DNA from: Petrolisthes cinctipes
Taxonomy: Eukaryota; Arthropoda; Malacostraca; Decapoda; Porcellanidae
DNA: 64,000 bases
Assembly: GCA_033782935.1 (NCBI GenBank)
Contig: JAWQEG010001319.1
Location: forward strand, 1 to 64,000
Direction of reading: 5' to 3'
A program made the position numbers and the translations under genes. Shown in pieces: positions 1-49,464 of the stretch; within the stretch, counting starts at the first letter, position 1, and each line of letters begins with the position of its first letter. Under the pieces are notes generated by a model that was given only the letters and a program-made list of their open reading frames with translations, did not search any database and had not been told where the DNA came from.

Positions 1-650
1 GTTATTAATTTTATCTCTTCTACTCTACTCTCTTCTCACTCACAATCTTTCTTCCATGGATCCTCTTCACTCTCCCTCCCTCCCTATGTATTCTCTTCAC
101 TCTCCCTCCCTCCCTCCCTCACCTCTCCCTATGTATTTATTGTATCTTCCTTCTCACTCCCAATCTTTCTTCCATGGATCCTCTTCACTCTCCCTCCCTC
201 CCTCCCTCCCTCTCCCTATGTATTTATTTTATCTTCTTCCTTCTCACTCCCAATCTTTCTTTCATGGATCATCTTCACTCTCCCTCCCTCCCTATGTATT
301 TATTTTATCTCCTTCCTTCTCACTCCCAATCTTTCTTCCATGGATCCTCTTCACTCTCCCTCCCTCATCCCTCTCTCTGTTCATTATTTTCTCTCCTCTC
401 CCTACTCCTCACTCCCAATCTTTCTTTCATGGATCATCTTCACTCTTCCTCACCTCTCCCTATGTATTTATTTTATCTCCTTCCTTCTCAGTTCCAATCT
501 GTCTTCCATGGATCCTCTTCACTCTCTCTCTGTTAATTATTTTCTCTCCTCTCCCTACTCCTCACTCCCAATCTTTCTTTCATGGATCATCTTCACTCTC
601 CCTTCCTCCCTCCCTATGTTCTTCCTGCCTGTCTCCCAATCCTCTGCGGG
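1..650. repeat. Pyrimidine-rich degenerate minisatellite
   Basis: The stretch repeats a block made of CACTCCCAATCTTTCTTCC, ATGGATC(A/C)TCTTCACTC, runs of CCCT and TATGTATTTATTTTATC, in units of roughly 75-100 bases. Open frames through it are Ser/Leu/Pro-rich products of the repeat and are not genes. It ends abruptly near 640. No upstream DOT1L exon was found here. Confidence 0.85.
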
Positions 651-705
651 TGAGTAACAAGAAAAACGAGGGGTAGCCAAGTCTCGGGATTAGTTAGCTA
701 CGGTA

Positions 706-854
706 CTAAAAACTATTCTTGTTAAAAGGGAACGTTTATGCAGAATTGATATTGTTACGACGTGTTTATATCCACGTAAAAACGATTCTTGTTTTAAGGA
801 ACGTTTATGCAGAATTGATATTATTGTTGTTACGACGTGTTTATATCCACGTAT
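706..854. repeat. Two-copy direct repeat of about 70 bp
   Basis: Two adjacent copies share GGAACGTTTATGCAGAATTG, then GATATT, then GTTACGACGTGTTTATATCC. The second copy carries a few extra ATT/GTT triplets. No coding potential is seen. Confidence 0.8.
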
Positions 855-1025
855 ACATACATACATGCATATGTGTGAGTACTGGATGTAAATATTTGAT
901 AATAGTGATTTCTTAGTGTGTCAGTATTATACAGTTGCATGATTGTTATGTATACACTCCGTAGCACAATTTGTTTACATAAATATTCTCTACCAAATGC
1001 ACACAAACCAGTATTATTTGCTGAA

Positions 1026-1185
1026 GTACACTCGCGATCCAAAATATGTATCCAGGCTTGCTTCGAATAGCCTGATCGAGTATTAGGCAAATGTGAAACA
1101 GAATAAGCGTTGTAATTGGTTCACTAGTATGTCGTCCAGAAACCACCTGCTTCAGATCTCCGGCTTCGACTCAGGTGGGCGACTG
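1026..1185 (+). mobile_element. Family H fragment fused to a family I terminus
   Basis: Bases 1026-1131 match the left part of the TA-flanked inverted-repeat element seen complete at 55,964-56,428 (GTACACTCGCGATCCAAAA, then the AGCCTGATCGAGTATTAG segment). At about 1131 the match jumps into CCAGAAACCACCTGCTTCAG, the terminal repeat of family I (59,225-59,420). The copy is broken and chimeric. Confidence 0.7.
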
Positions 1186-1319
1186 TAACAACCCCCAACC
1201 CCACCCCCACCCCACCCCACCCAAAAAAGAAAAAAAAAATGTGTAAATATACTGTTGGCTCGTCACGGTAAAAGGGGAACTGCTCAGAATCTATCTAGGA
1301 CGTGGATGGAGCCTAAGTG

Positions 1320-1475
1320 TTAAAGGGGAAATACAGTGTTGACAAATCTGGAGCAACCGATTCTTCCAAACAACAGAAAAACACCATTATTTTTGTTGTT
1401 CATGTGGTCCTGTTTCCTGGCATACTTGGAGGAATCATGGCAATCCAATGTGACAAAAGTGGATTACCCCCTTAA
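1320..1475 (+). mobile_element. TTAA-terminated MITE, family B
   Basis: The element starts TTAAAGGGGAAATACAGTG and ends in ATTACCCCCTTAA. Internally it has the paired signature CTTCCAAAC...CTTGGAGGAATC around GGTCCTGTTTCCTGGCATAC. Length is about 156 bp, in line with other family B copies (for example 40,742-40,902). It has no coding capacity and is inferred to be non-autonomous. Confidence 0.8.
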
Positions 1476-1669
1476 AGAGTAGGAGGGCAGACAAAACGCA
1501 TACATAGGCTATCTCTGTGTTTGTAAAGCGTGTGTGTGTGTGTGGGGGGTGGTTGGGGGCGGGGGGTGGTGAGGCAGGGAAGGGGGGGGGGACCTCTGGA
1601 ACCGTCATGAGCACCTGTGACGTCAGAACCACCTGGATGGTGACGTCATCAAGCTTGACCGTGACATCA

Positions 1670-1960
1670 TGTTTTCCCCGTCATATCCGACTCACTGCTC
1701 TGGTTTCCCACAATTCAAAATGATTCAGCCCAGTTTGCTTGCTTGTTTGCTTGTTTTATATTATTTTATTGCTTGCTTTATATTATATTATTGCTTGCTT
1801 TATATTATTTTCTTTGCTTGTTTTATTTCCTATGCTTGTTTGCTGGTTTCCCGGCATTCAAAATGATTCAGACTAGTTTGCTTGCTTCTTTGATTTCCTT
1901 TCCTTGTTTGCTGGTTACCCGGCATTCAAACTGATTTAGCCCAGTTTGCTGTTTGATTGT
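1670..1960. repeat. TGCTT-rich degenerate tandem repeat
   Basis: Three copies of a block containing the ATTCAAAATGATTCAG motif are separated by GCTTGCTTGTTTGCTTG-type runs. Confidence 0.7.
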
Positions 1961-2049
1961 TTGCTTGCGTGCTTGTTTGTTGTATTACCTTTTCTTTGCA
2001 ATTGATTTCCGTAATTCACCTTGAATTGAAGCAAGTGTGGAGTAGGAAC

Positions 2050-2233
2050 GTACTGTTGACACACAGAAAATGTAAGACTATGTAACTGCAATACAACATT
2101 ATTAGCCTATTAGGATAGTTATTGTATTACAGTCACACAGTCACTTGGTAGACCATTCATTGCAGTACTTCCACAATAATAACCTCTCTTTACATATAGC
2201 CTGTGTAAGTAAGTATTCATGTGGCCAATTTTA
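2050..2233 (-). mobile_element. Family D MITE, internally shortened
   Basis: The fragment matches the family D consensus segments AAAATGTAAGACTA, CACTTGGTAGACCATTCATTG and CCTCTCTTTACATATAGCC, and it ends in GTGGCCAATTTTAC. The left terminus is degraded. Better copies are at 7,394-7,609 and 52,506-52,714. Confidence 0.7.
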
Positions 2234-2394
2234 CGTGTTTTGAATGACTATATAATATTATACACCACACACGAACATCACCCAGGCTTGACATCTGGAT
2301 CAGTGGACCCTATACATACTACTCAAAGCAGCCCTGGCCTTCAGTTTCAGTAGGGATTTCCCGTCTGTTCCCCCCCCCCCCCACTTAAGTACAG

Positions 2395-2515
2395 TAGAAG
2401 TCAACATTAATCTGGAAATGGGTTGACAAACAAAATGAATAACCCCCTCCATTAAGTAGAAGACGAAATTAATCTGGAAATGGGTTGAAAAACTAAATAA
2501 ATAACCCGCGTTGTA
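2395..2515. repeat. Two-copy direct repeat
   Basis: ATTAATCTGGAAATGGGTTG occurs twice about 67 bases apart, each followed by an A-rich stretch and AATAACCC. Confidence 0.75.
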
Positions 2516-2779
2516 AGATTCCATTTTAAGTTTATACAAAAGGCTAAAGGGAAGTAAGTAAGTAACGCCACTGGAGATGGGAAATGCCTAGCTATATTAG
2601 TAATAAAAGTAGGGCACGCACGCTGAGAAAAATAACATGGAAATGGAAATAAAACAAAACAATACAAAACAAAACAAGAACTGCATGCTTGGTAAAGAGT
2701 GAGTCAAGTGTAGCCTAGTCTAGCCTACGTGTTTAGTTGGAACTCCCTACCCCCAACCCCCCCACCCCCCCTTTTCCCT

Positions 2780-2996
2780 CCCAGCCCCACACATCCACTC
2801 TCCCTCCCTCCCTCCCAGCCCCACACATCCACTCTCCCTCCCTCCCTCCCAGCCCCACACATCCACTCTCCCTCCCTCCCTCCCAGCCCCACACATCCAC
2901 TCTCCCTCCCTCCCTCCCAGCCCCACACATCCACTCTCCCTCCCTCCCTCCCAGCCCCACACATCCACTCTCCCTCCCTCCCAGCCCCACCTTCCC
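2780..2996. repeat. 34-bp minisatellite
   Basis: About six copies of a unit made of AGCCCCACACATCCACTCTC plus CCTCCCTCCCTCC lie in tandem. Long open frames on both strands here are produced by the repeat. Confidence 0.9.
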
Positions 2997-3128
2997 ACTC
3001 TCCTACCCTCCCTCCCCTCCCCTTTCTTTCCTGCTCCCACGTGTAGCCCCAACAGACACACAGACACACTCACCATGTTTCCTTCCTCCCATCTTTCCTT
3101 ACACACTTTACCTTCTCCCCCCATTCCC

Positions 3129-3769
<641 letters not shown>

Positions 3770-3879
3770 AACTTTTTCCAAATATCTATAAATTTATACA
3801 CAGACTCTTTATATAACTCAACGAGGGTTAACCACCTGTCCTTCCTTCCCTCACTGGCGCACTTACCACGTGTTACTTA

Positions 3880-4970
3880 CTCACTCCCTTCCCCTCTCTC
3901 CCCTCTCCCTCTACCTCTCCCTTCCCTACCCCTCTCCCTCTCCCTCCACCTCTCTCCTTTCCCTTCCCTACCCCTCTCCCTCTCTCCCTTCCCTTTCCTA
4001 CCCCTCTACCTCTCCCTCCACCTCTCTCCTTTCCCTTCCCTACCCCTCTCCCTTCCCTACAATTTCATCCCTCTATCTCCATCCCCTACAATTTCATCCC
4101 TCTCCCTGCCCTACCCTACAATTTCATCCCTCTCCCTTCCCTACCCTTCTCCCTTCCCTACCCGACCACTCACCCTTCCCTTCCCTACAATTTCATCCCT
4201 CTAACTCACAACCACCACCTTCCCTCACCCCTTCCCTTCCCCACGCTTCCCAACTCAACCACAACCCTCCCCCTCTCTCTCCCTCCCTCCTCCCTCTCTC
4301 TAACCACAGCACAGCCCTTACACGTTTCACCACGACTCTCTCCCTCCCTCCCTCCCAATCACCTCACTATATACCCTCCCTCTGCTCTTCCTCCCTCCCT
4401 CCCAATCACCTCACCACAGCTCTCCCTCCCTCCCTCCCAATCACCTCACCACAGCTCTCCCTCCCTCCCTCCCAATCACCTCACCACAGCTCTCCCTCCC
4501 TCCCTCCCAATCACCTCACCACAGCTCTCCCTCTCTCCCTCCCAATTACCTCACCACAGCTCTCCCTCTCTCCCTCCCTCCCAATCACCACTACAACCCT
4601 CCCTCCCTCCCAATCACCTCACCACAGCTCTCCCTCCCAATTACCTCACCACAGCTCTCCCTCTCCCTCCCAATCAACTCACCACAGCTCTCCCTCCCAA
4701 TCACCTCACCACAACTCTCCCTCCCCAATCATCACCACCACCACCAACACTATCTCTGTCTTTCACCTCACCACAATTCTCTATAAGTTAAACACTATCC
4801 TCACCTCTTTTCTCCATCCTTCATCACGCATCTCCATCCTTCATCACACATCTCCATCCTTCATCACACATCTCCATCCTTCATCACGCATCTCCATCCT
4901 TCATCACGCATCTCCATCCTTCATCACACATCTCCATCCTTCATCACACATCTCCATCCTTCTCTCCACT
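3880..4970. repeat. Polypyrimidine minisatellites
   Basis: CCCTCTCCCT-type tract lies at 3880-4200. A roughly 36-bp unit built around CCCAATCACCTCACCACAGC is repeated about nine times at 4360-4735. A 21-bp unit around TCCATCCTTCATCAC is repeated about eight times at 4807-4970. A 408-residue open frame across this region is compositional. Confidence 0.9.
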
Positions 4971-5089
4971 TTTCTGCAATCATCCTCTTCACCATACTAT
5001 AGGATTCGGAACCTCCTTTCCTTTACCTTCCTTCACCACCTTCACCATCACCACCACATCCTACCTTCCTTCACCACCAAATTGATTGT

Positions 5090-5269
5090 ACAGTAGGCCA
5101 CAGGAATTCTTATACAGGCTATATGTAAAGAGGTTATTATTGTGGAAGTACTGCAATGAATGGTCTACCAAGTGACTCAGTGATTAGCAAAACAACAAAC
5201 ATAATAATAATGATAATATAATAATGTTGAATTGCAGTTACATAGTCTTACATTACAAAACAGCAAACC

Positions 5270-5301
<32 letters not shown>

Positions 5302-5480
5302 TTGTATTGCAGTTACATAGTCTTACATTACAAAACAGCAAACCTAATAATAATAATAATAATAATAATGTTGTATTGCAGTTACATAGTCTTACATTAC
5401 AAAACAACAAACCTAATAATAATATTAATAATAATAATGTTGTATTGCAGTTACATAGTCTTACATTACAAGCCAGTCTC
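5090..5480 (+). mobile_element. Family D MITE with internal (AAT)n-linked amplification
   Basis: It starts at TA in GTACAGTAGGCCACAGGAAT and runs through the family D core. It then contains four tandem copies of a roughly 50-75 bp unit (GCAGTTACATAGTCTTACAT, ACAAAAC, then an AAT run). The right terminus is missing. It is replaced at about 5480 by half of a family G element. Confidence 0.8.
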
Positions 5481-5546
5481 CCTACTCCCACACACCCCTA
5501 AACCCCCCCCCCCCAAGCCTGTCCCCCTATTCTCGCACCCCCTTAA
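5481..5546 (-). mobile_element. Family G element, right half only
   Basis: The C-rich strand of the family G terminus is present (CCAAGCCTGTCCCC, CTCGCACCCCCTTAA) and ends in TTAA at 5543-5546. The other half is absent. Confidence 0.75.
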
Positions 5547-5611
5547 TACCAATCCTCACATGTTGAAATTTTATCCATGTTAGGTACGGTATATGTTGGG
5601 TAAAGAATCAA

Positions 5612-5769
5612 TTAAGGGACCCTATATTGTAGTCAGAAAATTGGAGGTATACGAGTCCTTCAAATATTGCCACGAAACATCACCTATATCGAAGGAGCTT
5701 GTTACGTGGCATGGTCAGAAGGAATCAAAAGCCTCCCTCCAATTTACAAACACGATACAGGGTCCTTAA
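5612..5769 (-). mobile_element. TTAA-terminated MITE, family A
   Basis: It starts TTAAGGGACCCTATATTG and ends ACAGGGTCCTTAA. Internal marks are the TCCTTCAAATATTGCCACGA segment and GGCATGGTCAGAAGGAATC. It lies only 47 bases before the first visible DOT1L exon, so it sits next to the branch-point region of that intron. Confidence 0.85.
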
Positions 5770-5816
5770 CTGAGTAAGCACATTTTTCTTTAATTTAACA
5801 CTCACCACCATTATAG

Positions 5817-43631
<37,815 letters not shown>

Positions 43632-43644
43632 GGTAATTGGAAGG

Positions 43645-43846
43645 AACTATTACAAATATATGATAATGTGGTTTAGGTTGTTTGGATTATGGATAAAGTA
43701 TTATTTGTTATAGTGAATGCTGATCTGATAGTCTGATTTTTGTGGTTGACTTTTAGTGGATATTAACCACCAATTAGGATAGAAAAAAAATAGATAAATA
43801 AATACTGCAGTAGTTAGAAAGAGTAAGTGTGACTAATATTATTTTT
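43645..43846. repeat. Direct repeat downstream of the last DOT1L coding exon
   Basis: 202-base partner of 42,413-42,613, with one extra A in the A-run and a handful of substitutions. It starts 14 bases after the stop codon. Confidence 0.95.
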
Positions 43847-44885
43847 CTTATTATAATGAGTCAAAGTTCATTCCTGCTTCCTCCTAATACTGCATATATA
43901 TGTTTTGGTATAAGGCTCAGCAGTGTGCTAATATACACACTATATTCTTGGTTACCTCGGTCATCTACATTGCGTTCCTATCCCATATCCCTTCTGTATT
44001 AGTTAAGTGTAATAGAGTCAACACTATGCAAATTTTAGATGAGGTAAAAATATAGATATAAATTTTGTTTTTCAGCAGACATCATCACGCTGCCAGAGAG
44101 AAAAGAATGAAGAAAGAGAAAAAAAGAAATGAAGCCATATGATAACCAACTGAAATGACATCACAGAGAGCTGATACCATGCCACATCCATCAACTGAAG
44201 TCATATTAGTCAGCTGAAGTCACACCATATTCAACTGAAGTCCTACCATAACAAACTAAAAGCCACACCACAACCAACTGAAGCGTCACTACAGCCAACT
44301 TAAACCACACTACAAACCTACATTTGTTTGTCACCTAAAACTGCCAGGCTGCCACATCAGTTTGTAACTAGAAACGGTTTAGAGGCTTGATGAATTAGCC
44401 ACAAAAATAGACCCACTACAACTAAGTTATAGTCAGTTTCTAGGTACTGTATAGGTAGAGGAATTTATGACCTTCAGTTAGCAGACCAAAACATCATCAG
44501 AAGGCTCAGCTTTTTAAGATCGGCTGTTATTGTTTTAAAGCAGGTTTGGGATATTGTTATGTTGTATTCGGAAACTTTGAACCGGTATATATTCAGGGCT
44601 TTACTGTATGTGTATTTAGGGTACCTTCTTGGAAACCATTAACTTATCTGTTTTGGTAGCAGTGATGGTTGTAATGAAGGCTTGGTGATGATTTAGTGGT
44701 AATATGTTGGTAAGGTAATACAATGTTGGTGTGGCAATAGTTCAGAGTGTACTGTACTGTACTGTAGGTCTGGTATGTTGGTGGTAGTTATGTTTATAAT
44801 TATGAGGTATGTGTGTGGTGTAGCCTGCATGATGTGGGTCCCTACATTGTATCACAAGGTCCTTTTATTTACAGATTTCGTATCT
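43847..44885 (+). other. Probable DOT1L 3'UTR region
   Basis: A good acceptor (TTTTGTTTTTCAG at 44,063-44,075) could pair with the donor at 43,633 to remove an intron from the 3'UTR. After it, 44,135-44,330 repeats CAACTGAAGTCACACCA-like words. No convincing poly(A) signal was located. Confidence 0.4.
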
Positions 44886-45039
44886 TTAAGGGACCCGTGA
44901 TGTAGTCAGAAAATTGGAGGTAAACGAGTCCTTCAAAAATTGCCCTGAAACGCCACCTATAAGGAAGGAGCTTGTTTCATGGCATGGTCAGGAGGAATCG
45001 GAAGCCTCCCATTTTTAAACATGATCACAGGGCCCTTAA
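44886..45039 (-). mobile_element. Family A MITE
   Basis: TTAAGGGACCCGTGATGTAG to ATGATCACAGGGCCCTTAA, 154 bp. Confidence 0.85.
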
Positions 45040-46560
45040 TGCAGTCTCCCTGAATTATACTTCATTATTGTGTGAAATAACCACACTGCACAAATGCAAC
45101 TTGAATGATCAACCATTGCGTTGTGTTTGAGGATAATATACCTAAACATGCGAAAGTTGCTTAATTATGTTATAAATCCATAGTGTGGTGAGTGGCAGCC
45201 ATCTACTGAGAGAGTGATGGTGTCGCATAGCTGGGATCTACTGTACTGGAGGATCAAGTGAGATTCCTTCCTGCTCTTCCCTGCTCTGCTCTGCTCTGCC
45301 CTGCTCTGCCCTCCCCTCAATCAATACACCTAGTAGTCCCTGTTGTAGTGGGTTGTTCATTATATTCAGTTGGGTGCTGGTGGTGTAGTGCAAGGCTGTA
45401 GTAGCTGGTGACTTATATGTTGTTGGATTTCTACCACTCTTCTTTTAACATGAACCAAAAAAAATGAGACAGATCACCAATGTACTAGGCTACTCGAGAA
45501 TCCCAACAACAACAACTCTGAAATTTATTGAGCTCGGTGTCTATAGGTTTGAATGCTGTACCAAAGTTTTTATAGGAGTGCTTTTGAGGTGTGAGGTGCT
45601 GCTGCTCCAGTTTCTGTTGACAGGTGTTTTGTGTTTGTGGAAAATTAAGTCATCCGACATATTATAATTTTTTTTTTTTATCTTGGGGTGTGGCCGTCAA
45701 CACTACATGACGACCCCCGAGAAACATTTCAGAATTGACGGCGTTTATACCTGCTCGAGCACTTGTTGTGTGTGGCTCCAGTGTTTTGTTTATATTTCCC
45801 ACTGCTGTAGATGCAAGGTAGTTTATTTATGGGTTATTTATGTGGTGTGCATGTGAGTGAGGGAGGTTGGTTGCTACGCGTATTGTCGCATCACTGCCAC
45901 CGGGGCATGTGTCTGTGAGAGTCGGAACTTCACTTAATAGTATCACACAGAAATAACTGCAACATAAATTACCTTGATGCTGCCATCTCGTCTTCTTTTT
46001 TTCTCTCTTCTCTCTGAGTTCATTATGTTCCATAACTTTCTCCAAATTTGTTACAATAACCCAGTGTCTTATAAATTATTACACGGCATTAGTCATCAGT
46101 AAATTATATATTATGTGATAAACACCCCGAGAGAAATTGATGAATTGGTGAAACCCAATTTTTAATTGATGGAAAACAGTGATCTGATAAAATTTATTAA
46201 AGAAATTAAATAGGTAATATAAGCCCCTAATCCCCTGTGCATTTAAGAAGCCAAAGTTGTGTGAACAAAACATTCACTGCCATGCTAAGATAGAGATGGC
46301 AGCATGTAATGGGTAAGAGAGGAGGAGTTCCAGTGGCTGTTCTCTCTCACACATACTGCCCCGGCAACATACCCAAGTTTATGCTCAATTGTATTTATGT
46401 GAAACATTTTAATTTATTTATCTTTGCGGCTCCTTTACCTCAAGCATAACTAGCTGCCCCTTCAACACTCGGGATGTGAAAAGATCCCTGTGTGTCCTAA
46501 GTTTCTTTTCTGTGTTAGTTTACAGTATGCTTTCATGTGACCATTTTATTTTATGTCTGC
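45040..46560. other. Intergenic, nothing recognised
   Basis: AT-rich single-copy-looking sequence with a short CTGCTCTGC run at 45,275-45,310. No gene is supported. Confidence 0.5.
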
Positions 46561-46561
46561 T

Positions 46562-46715
46562 CAAGGGGGAAATTTTGTGTTGGTAAATCTAGAGCAACTG
46601 AATCCAAGCTATTCCACGCAACAGAACATTATTTTTGCTCTTCTGGTCCTGTTTCCTAGCATACTTTGGAGGAATCAAGGCACTCCAATGTAACAAAAAA
46701 GAATTACCACCTTAA
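46562..46715 (+). mobile_element. Family B MITE (chain of three, first)
   Basis: Starts TCAAGGGGGAAATTTTGTG (left TTAA mutated) and ends GAATTACCACCTTAA. Confidence 0.8.
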
Positions 46716-47168
46716 GGGGAGATCTTTAGTTGGTATATTGGAAGGTCTGTCATCCCTGCTAACTATGCCAGGAAACAAATTGCCTCAATATTACTACCAG
46801 GGGATCGGTTGTTTTGTGTTTTGGGGGTTGATTTCACAGTCGTATTTGTTTGTTAGCTTCCAAACCAACCACACTTGCAAGGCTTCATTATTTATGGGTT
46901 GATGTCCAGTGGTATTGGTTTGTTAGCTTCCAAACCAACCACACTTGCAAGGCTTCATTATTTTCCAAAAGCTGAGTATCCACATTAATAAAATCTATCC
47001 AACAGTTAGATAATGATGATCACTGTATAGTTTACTCACCAAATTCATTAAATTATTCATCTAGAAGTCATTTACAAGGCTAATATTCTTTTGTTTGCGT
47101 GCTTACAAACCCATAGTTTGGAGGATTCTCTAGCCCTCCAATTTACCAACAAGAGAATTTCCCCTTAA
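46712..47168 (+). mobile_element. TTAA MITE variant with family F nested (chain of three, second)
   Basis: TTAAGGGGAGATCTTTAG at the left and GAGAATTTCCCCTTAA at the right. It is split at about 46,835-47,112 by a family F element. Without it the length would be near 180 bp, like 17,517-17,693. Confidence 0.8.
46835..47112 (+). mobile_element. Family F element with duplicated left terminus
   Basis: TTGATTTCACAGTCGTATTT, then TTAGCTTCCAAACCAACCAC, occur twice about 72 bases apart before the normal interior. The right terminus is truncated in GCGTGCTTACAAAC. Confidence 0.75.
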
Positions 47169-47324
47169 GGTGGTAATTCGTTTTTGGTACATTGGAGCGT
47201 CTTGATTCCTCCAAAGTATGCCAGGAAACAGACCAGAAGAGCAAAAATAATGGTGTTCTGTTGCTTGGAGCACTTTGGAAGAATCGTTTACACCAAATTT
47301 ACCAACAAAAAATTCCTCCCTTAA
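47165..47324 (-). mobile_element. Family B MITE (chain of three, third)
   Basis: TTAAGGTGGTAATTCG to AAAAATTCCTCCCTTAA. It shares the TTAA at 47,165 with the previous element. Confidence 0.85.
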
Positions 47325-49429
47325 CCATAATTAGTCCAAGTCTTCTGTATTATGATTTTTTTACTTCACTTACCTCAGTCAGCACCACCACCGTCAAACA
47401 CATACTTCTAATAATGATGCCCTGATCTGTGTTGGGTCATTGGTTGTCTCTCTCTCTATCTCTCTCCAATCTATCTAGCTCTCTCTCTCTCTCTCTCTCA
47501 TCAATCTATCTATCTATCTAGCTCTCTCTCTCCCATCAATCTATCTATCTATCTAGCTCTCTCTCTCTCCCATCAATCTATCTATCTAAGACTGACCCCA
47601 CCCAGTAGTCAGAGGCTCTACTCATCATTCAGTGTTGAGGAGGAAGAACAGAATTATCATGGACTTTTGCAACCATTTTTTTAAAGATGCGAAGTGTTTA
47701 CAATTATCATCCGAAGGTAAAACAAGAATACAGAGTTCTGAGTTTGCTTCGGTTTATCTCTCCGAATATTTAAAAGAATGGCTGTGCCTCTTACTATCCC
47801 CTTTATCCGTCTGGCATTGTTATGAAATATATGCGGGTGCAAAAATAATAATAATCGTAGTGTGTAAACTTTTATCCAGTAATTCAACAGTTTGTTCAGC
47901 TTCTTGATGAACTTAATTTATTCCCACTCAGAGCTGACTGCTTATCTGTTCAACACTGTCAATAATTTATCACAGTCGTTGTAGTGAGTAGCCTCGTCAC
48001 TTTATCATTAATTATTTCTGCTTTTTTCTGTTTATACTTGAGTATGATTATGTGTATGTGTTAGGGACATTTTATTTGTGTATGAGTGTGGTGAGAATTT
48101 GTTTGGAATGTGTTGAGTACTTGAGCATGTTTGGAAGAAGGATGCATTGCTATGTGCATATATGTGTGACTGCAGTTTTATTATAAAACTTAATACATTT
48201 CTGTGCCAAACGGACCACAAGCGAAATCTCCGTGTACAAAATTTCTATTGACAAAGGATTCATGAGGGGATGGTGGTGATTGTGGTAGTTTTAGTGGTAG
48301 TTGTAGTATCAGTTGTCACTAGTGTGGTTATAATGGTTGTTAGTGTGGTAGGTATACTGTAGGTACAGTACTGGTAGTGGTAGAAGCTCCAAACTACCAA
48401 AAAAAAAAAAATGGATCTTATGTGTTCAATACAACTAGAATTATTTGATGATAACAAGATGCAAGTTAGGAATCGTGTTGCACTCTTTTGGGATCTTCAC
48501 TGCCACTGTTTGTATATTTTGGTTGGACTTTGATATTTGCCAAGAATGTGGGGAGACGAGTTGAAAGAGTTTTGTGTGCATTTCAGTTTCTCAGGCCTCC
48601 TTGACACTGCCGTGTGTGTGTTTTAAGTTTAGGGGATCTGGTTAGACAAGGAGAGAAATTTTTTATTGATCAAAAGACTTCAAGAAGGGAAGATCAGAAG
48701 GAATGGTTTACCCAAGAGAGGAAGGACAATAAATGTATCAGGTAATCAGGAATAGAAAATGTTGTGTACTCGCAACCCATGACCCTTCCTTGTTACTGTA
48801 TAACTGTGTATGAAATGTGGAGTTTGATTAGAACTGGAAGTGGCAACTGTTATAACATTTACTCATGTACAGCGGTTAAGACTGTTAAAGATCAAACACC
48901 TTAAAATGCTGAGAGTTAAAGCTACTACTATATGCAAAACACTGTTAAGTCATAGACTAGTTGGTAAGGATGCGAAATATGTACAGTGCATATCCTGGGA
49001 TGAATTCATCTATAGGAAATGTGTTGATAAATTGAGGAGGAGTGAGAGGAGCTAAGAATCCCTTTGCTCCTGTGCAAAAGGAGAAATGACAAGGTCAGGG
49101 TGTTCAAATCCTTATAAACAGGTTTCAATAGTATTTATTACATTGTTTTATGCTATTTATGAGTGACTGTTGGCCAGGCAGGAGTGGGGAGGGAGGGAGA
49201 AGGGTTTTGTGTGAAGTTGATATGCTGATATTTCATAGTCTGCCCGGAGACCCTGAGTTGGTAGCGTGTTCTTTGTTGCGATATGCCATATTTAGCCCTC
49301 CCTGCCCAAACCCCCGTGTAAGCAAATACAATAAGTCCCGTCCTATTTTTTATTTGATATTTTCTAGTGTAACATGGTGATTTTTGTGATATAATACAGA
49401 TTAGTTTTGAGTGTGTAGAGTTGGTGTGA

Positions 49430-49464
<35 letters not shown>

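Noticed and set aside
4360..4735. Regular repeats resembling a CRISPR array
   Set aside because: Units are contiguous minisatellites without unique spacers, in a eukaryotic context.
3870..5096. 408-codon open frame, Ser/Pro/Leu-rich
   Set aside because: It runs through tandem pyrimidine minisatellites. Its composition follows the repeat units and there is no splice or domain signal.
47632..47907. 91-codon intergenic frame
   Set aside because: No similarity recognised and no supporting signals.
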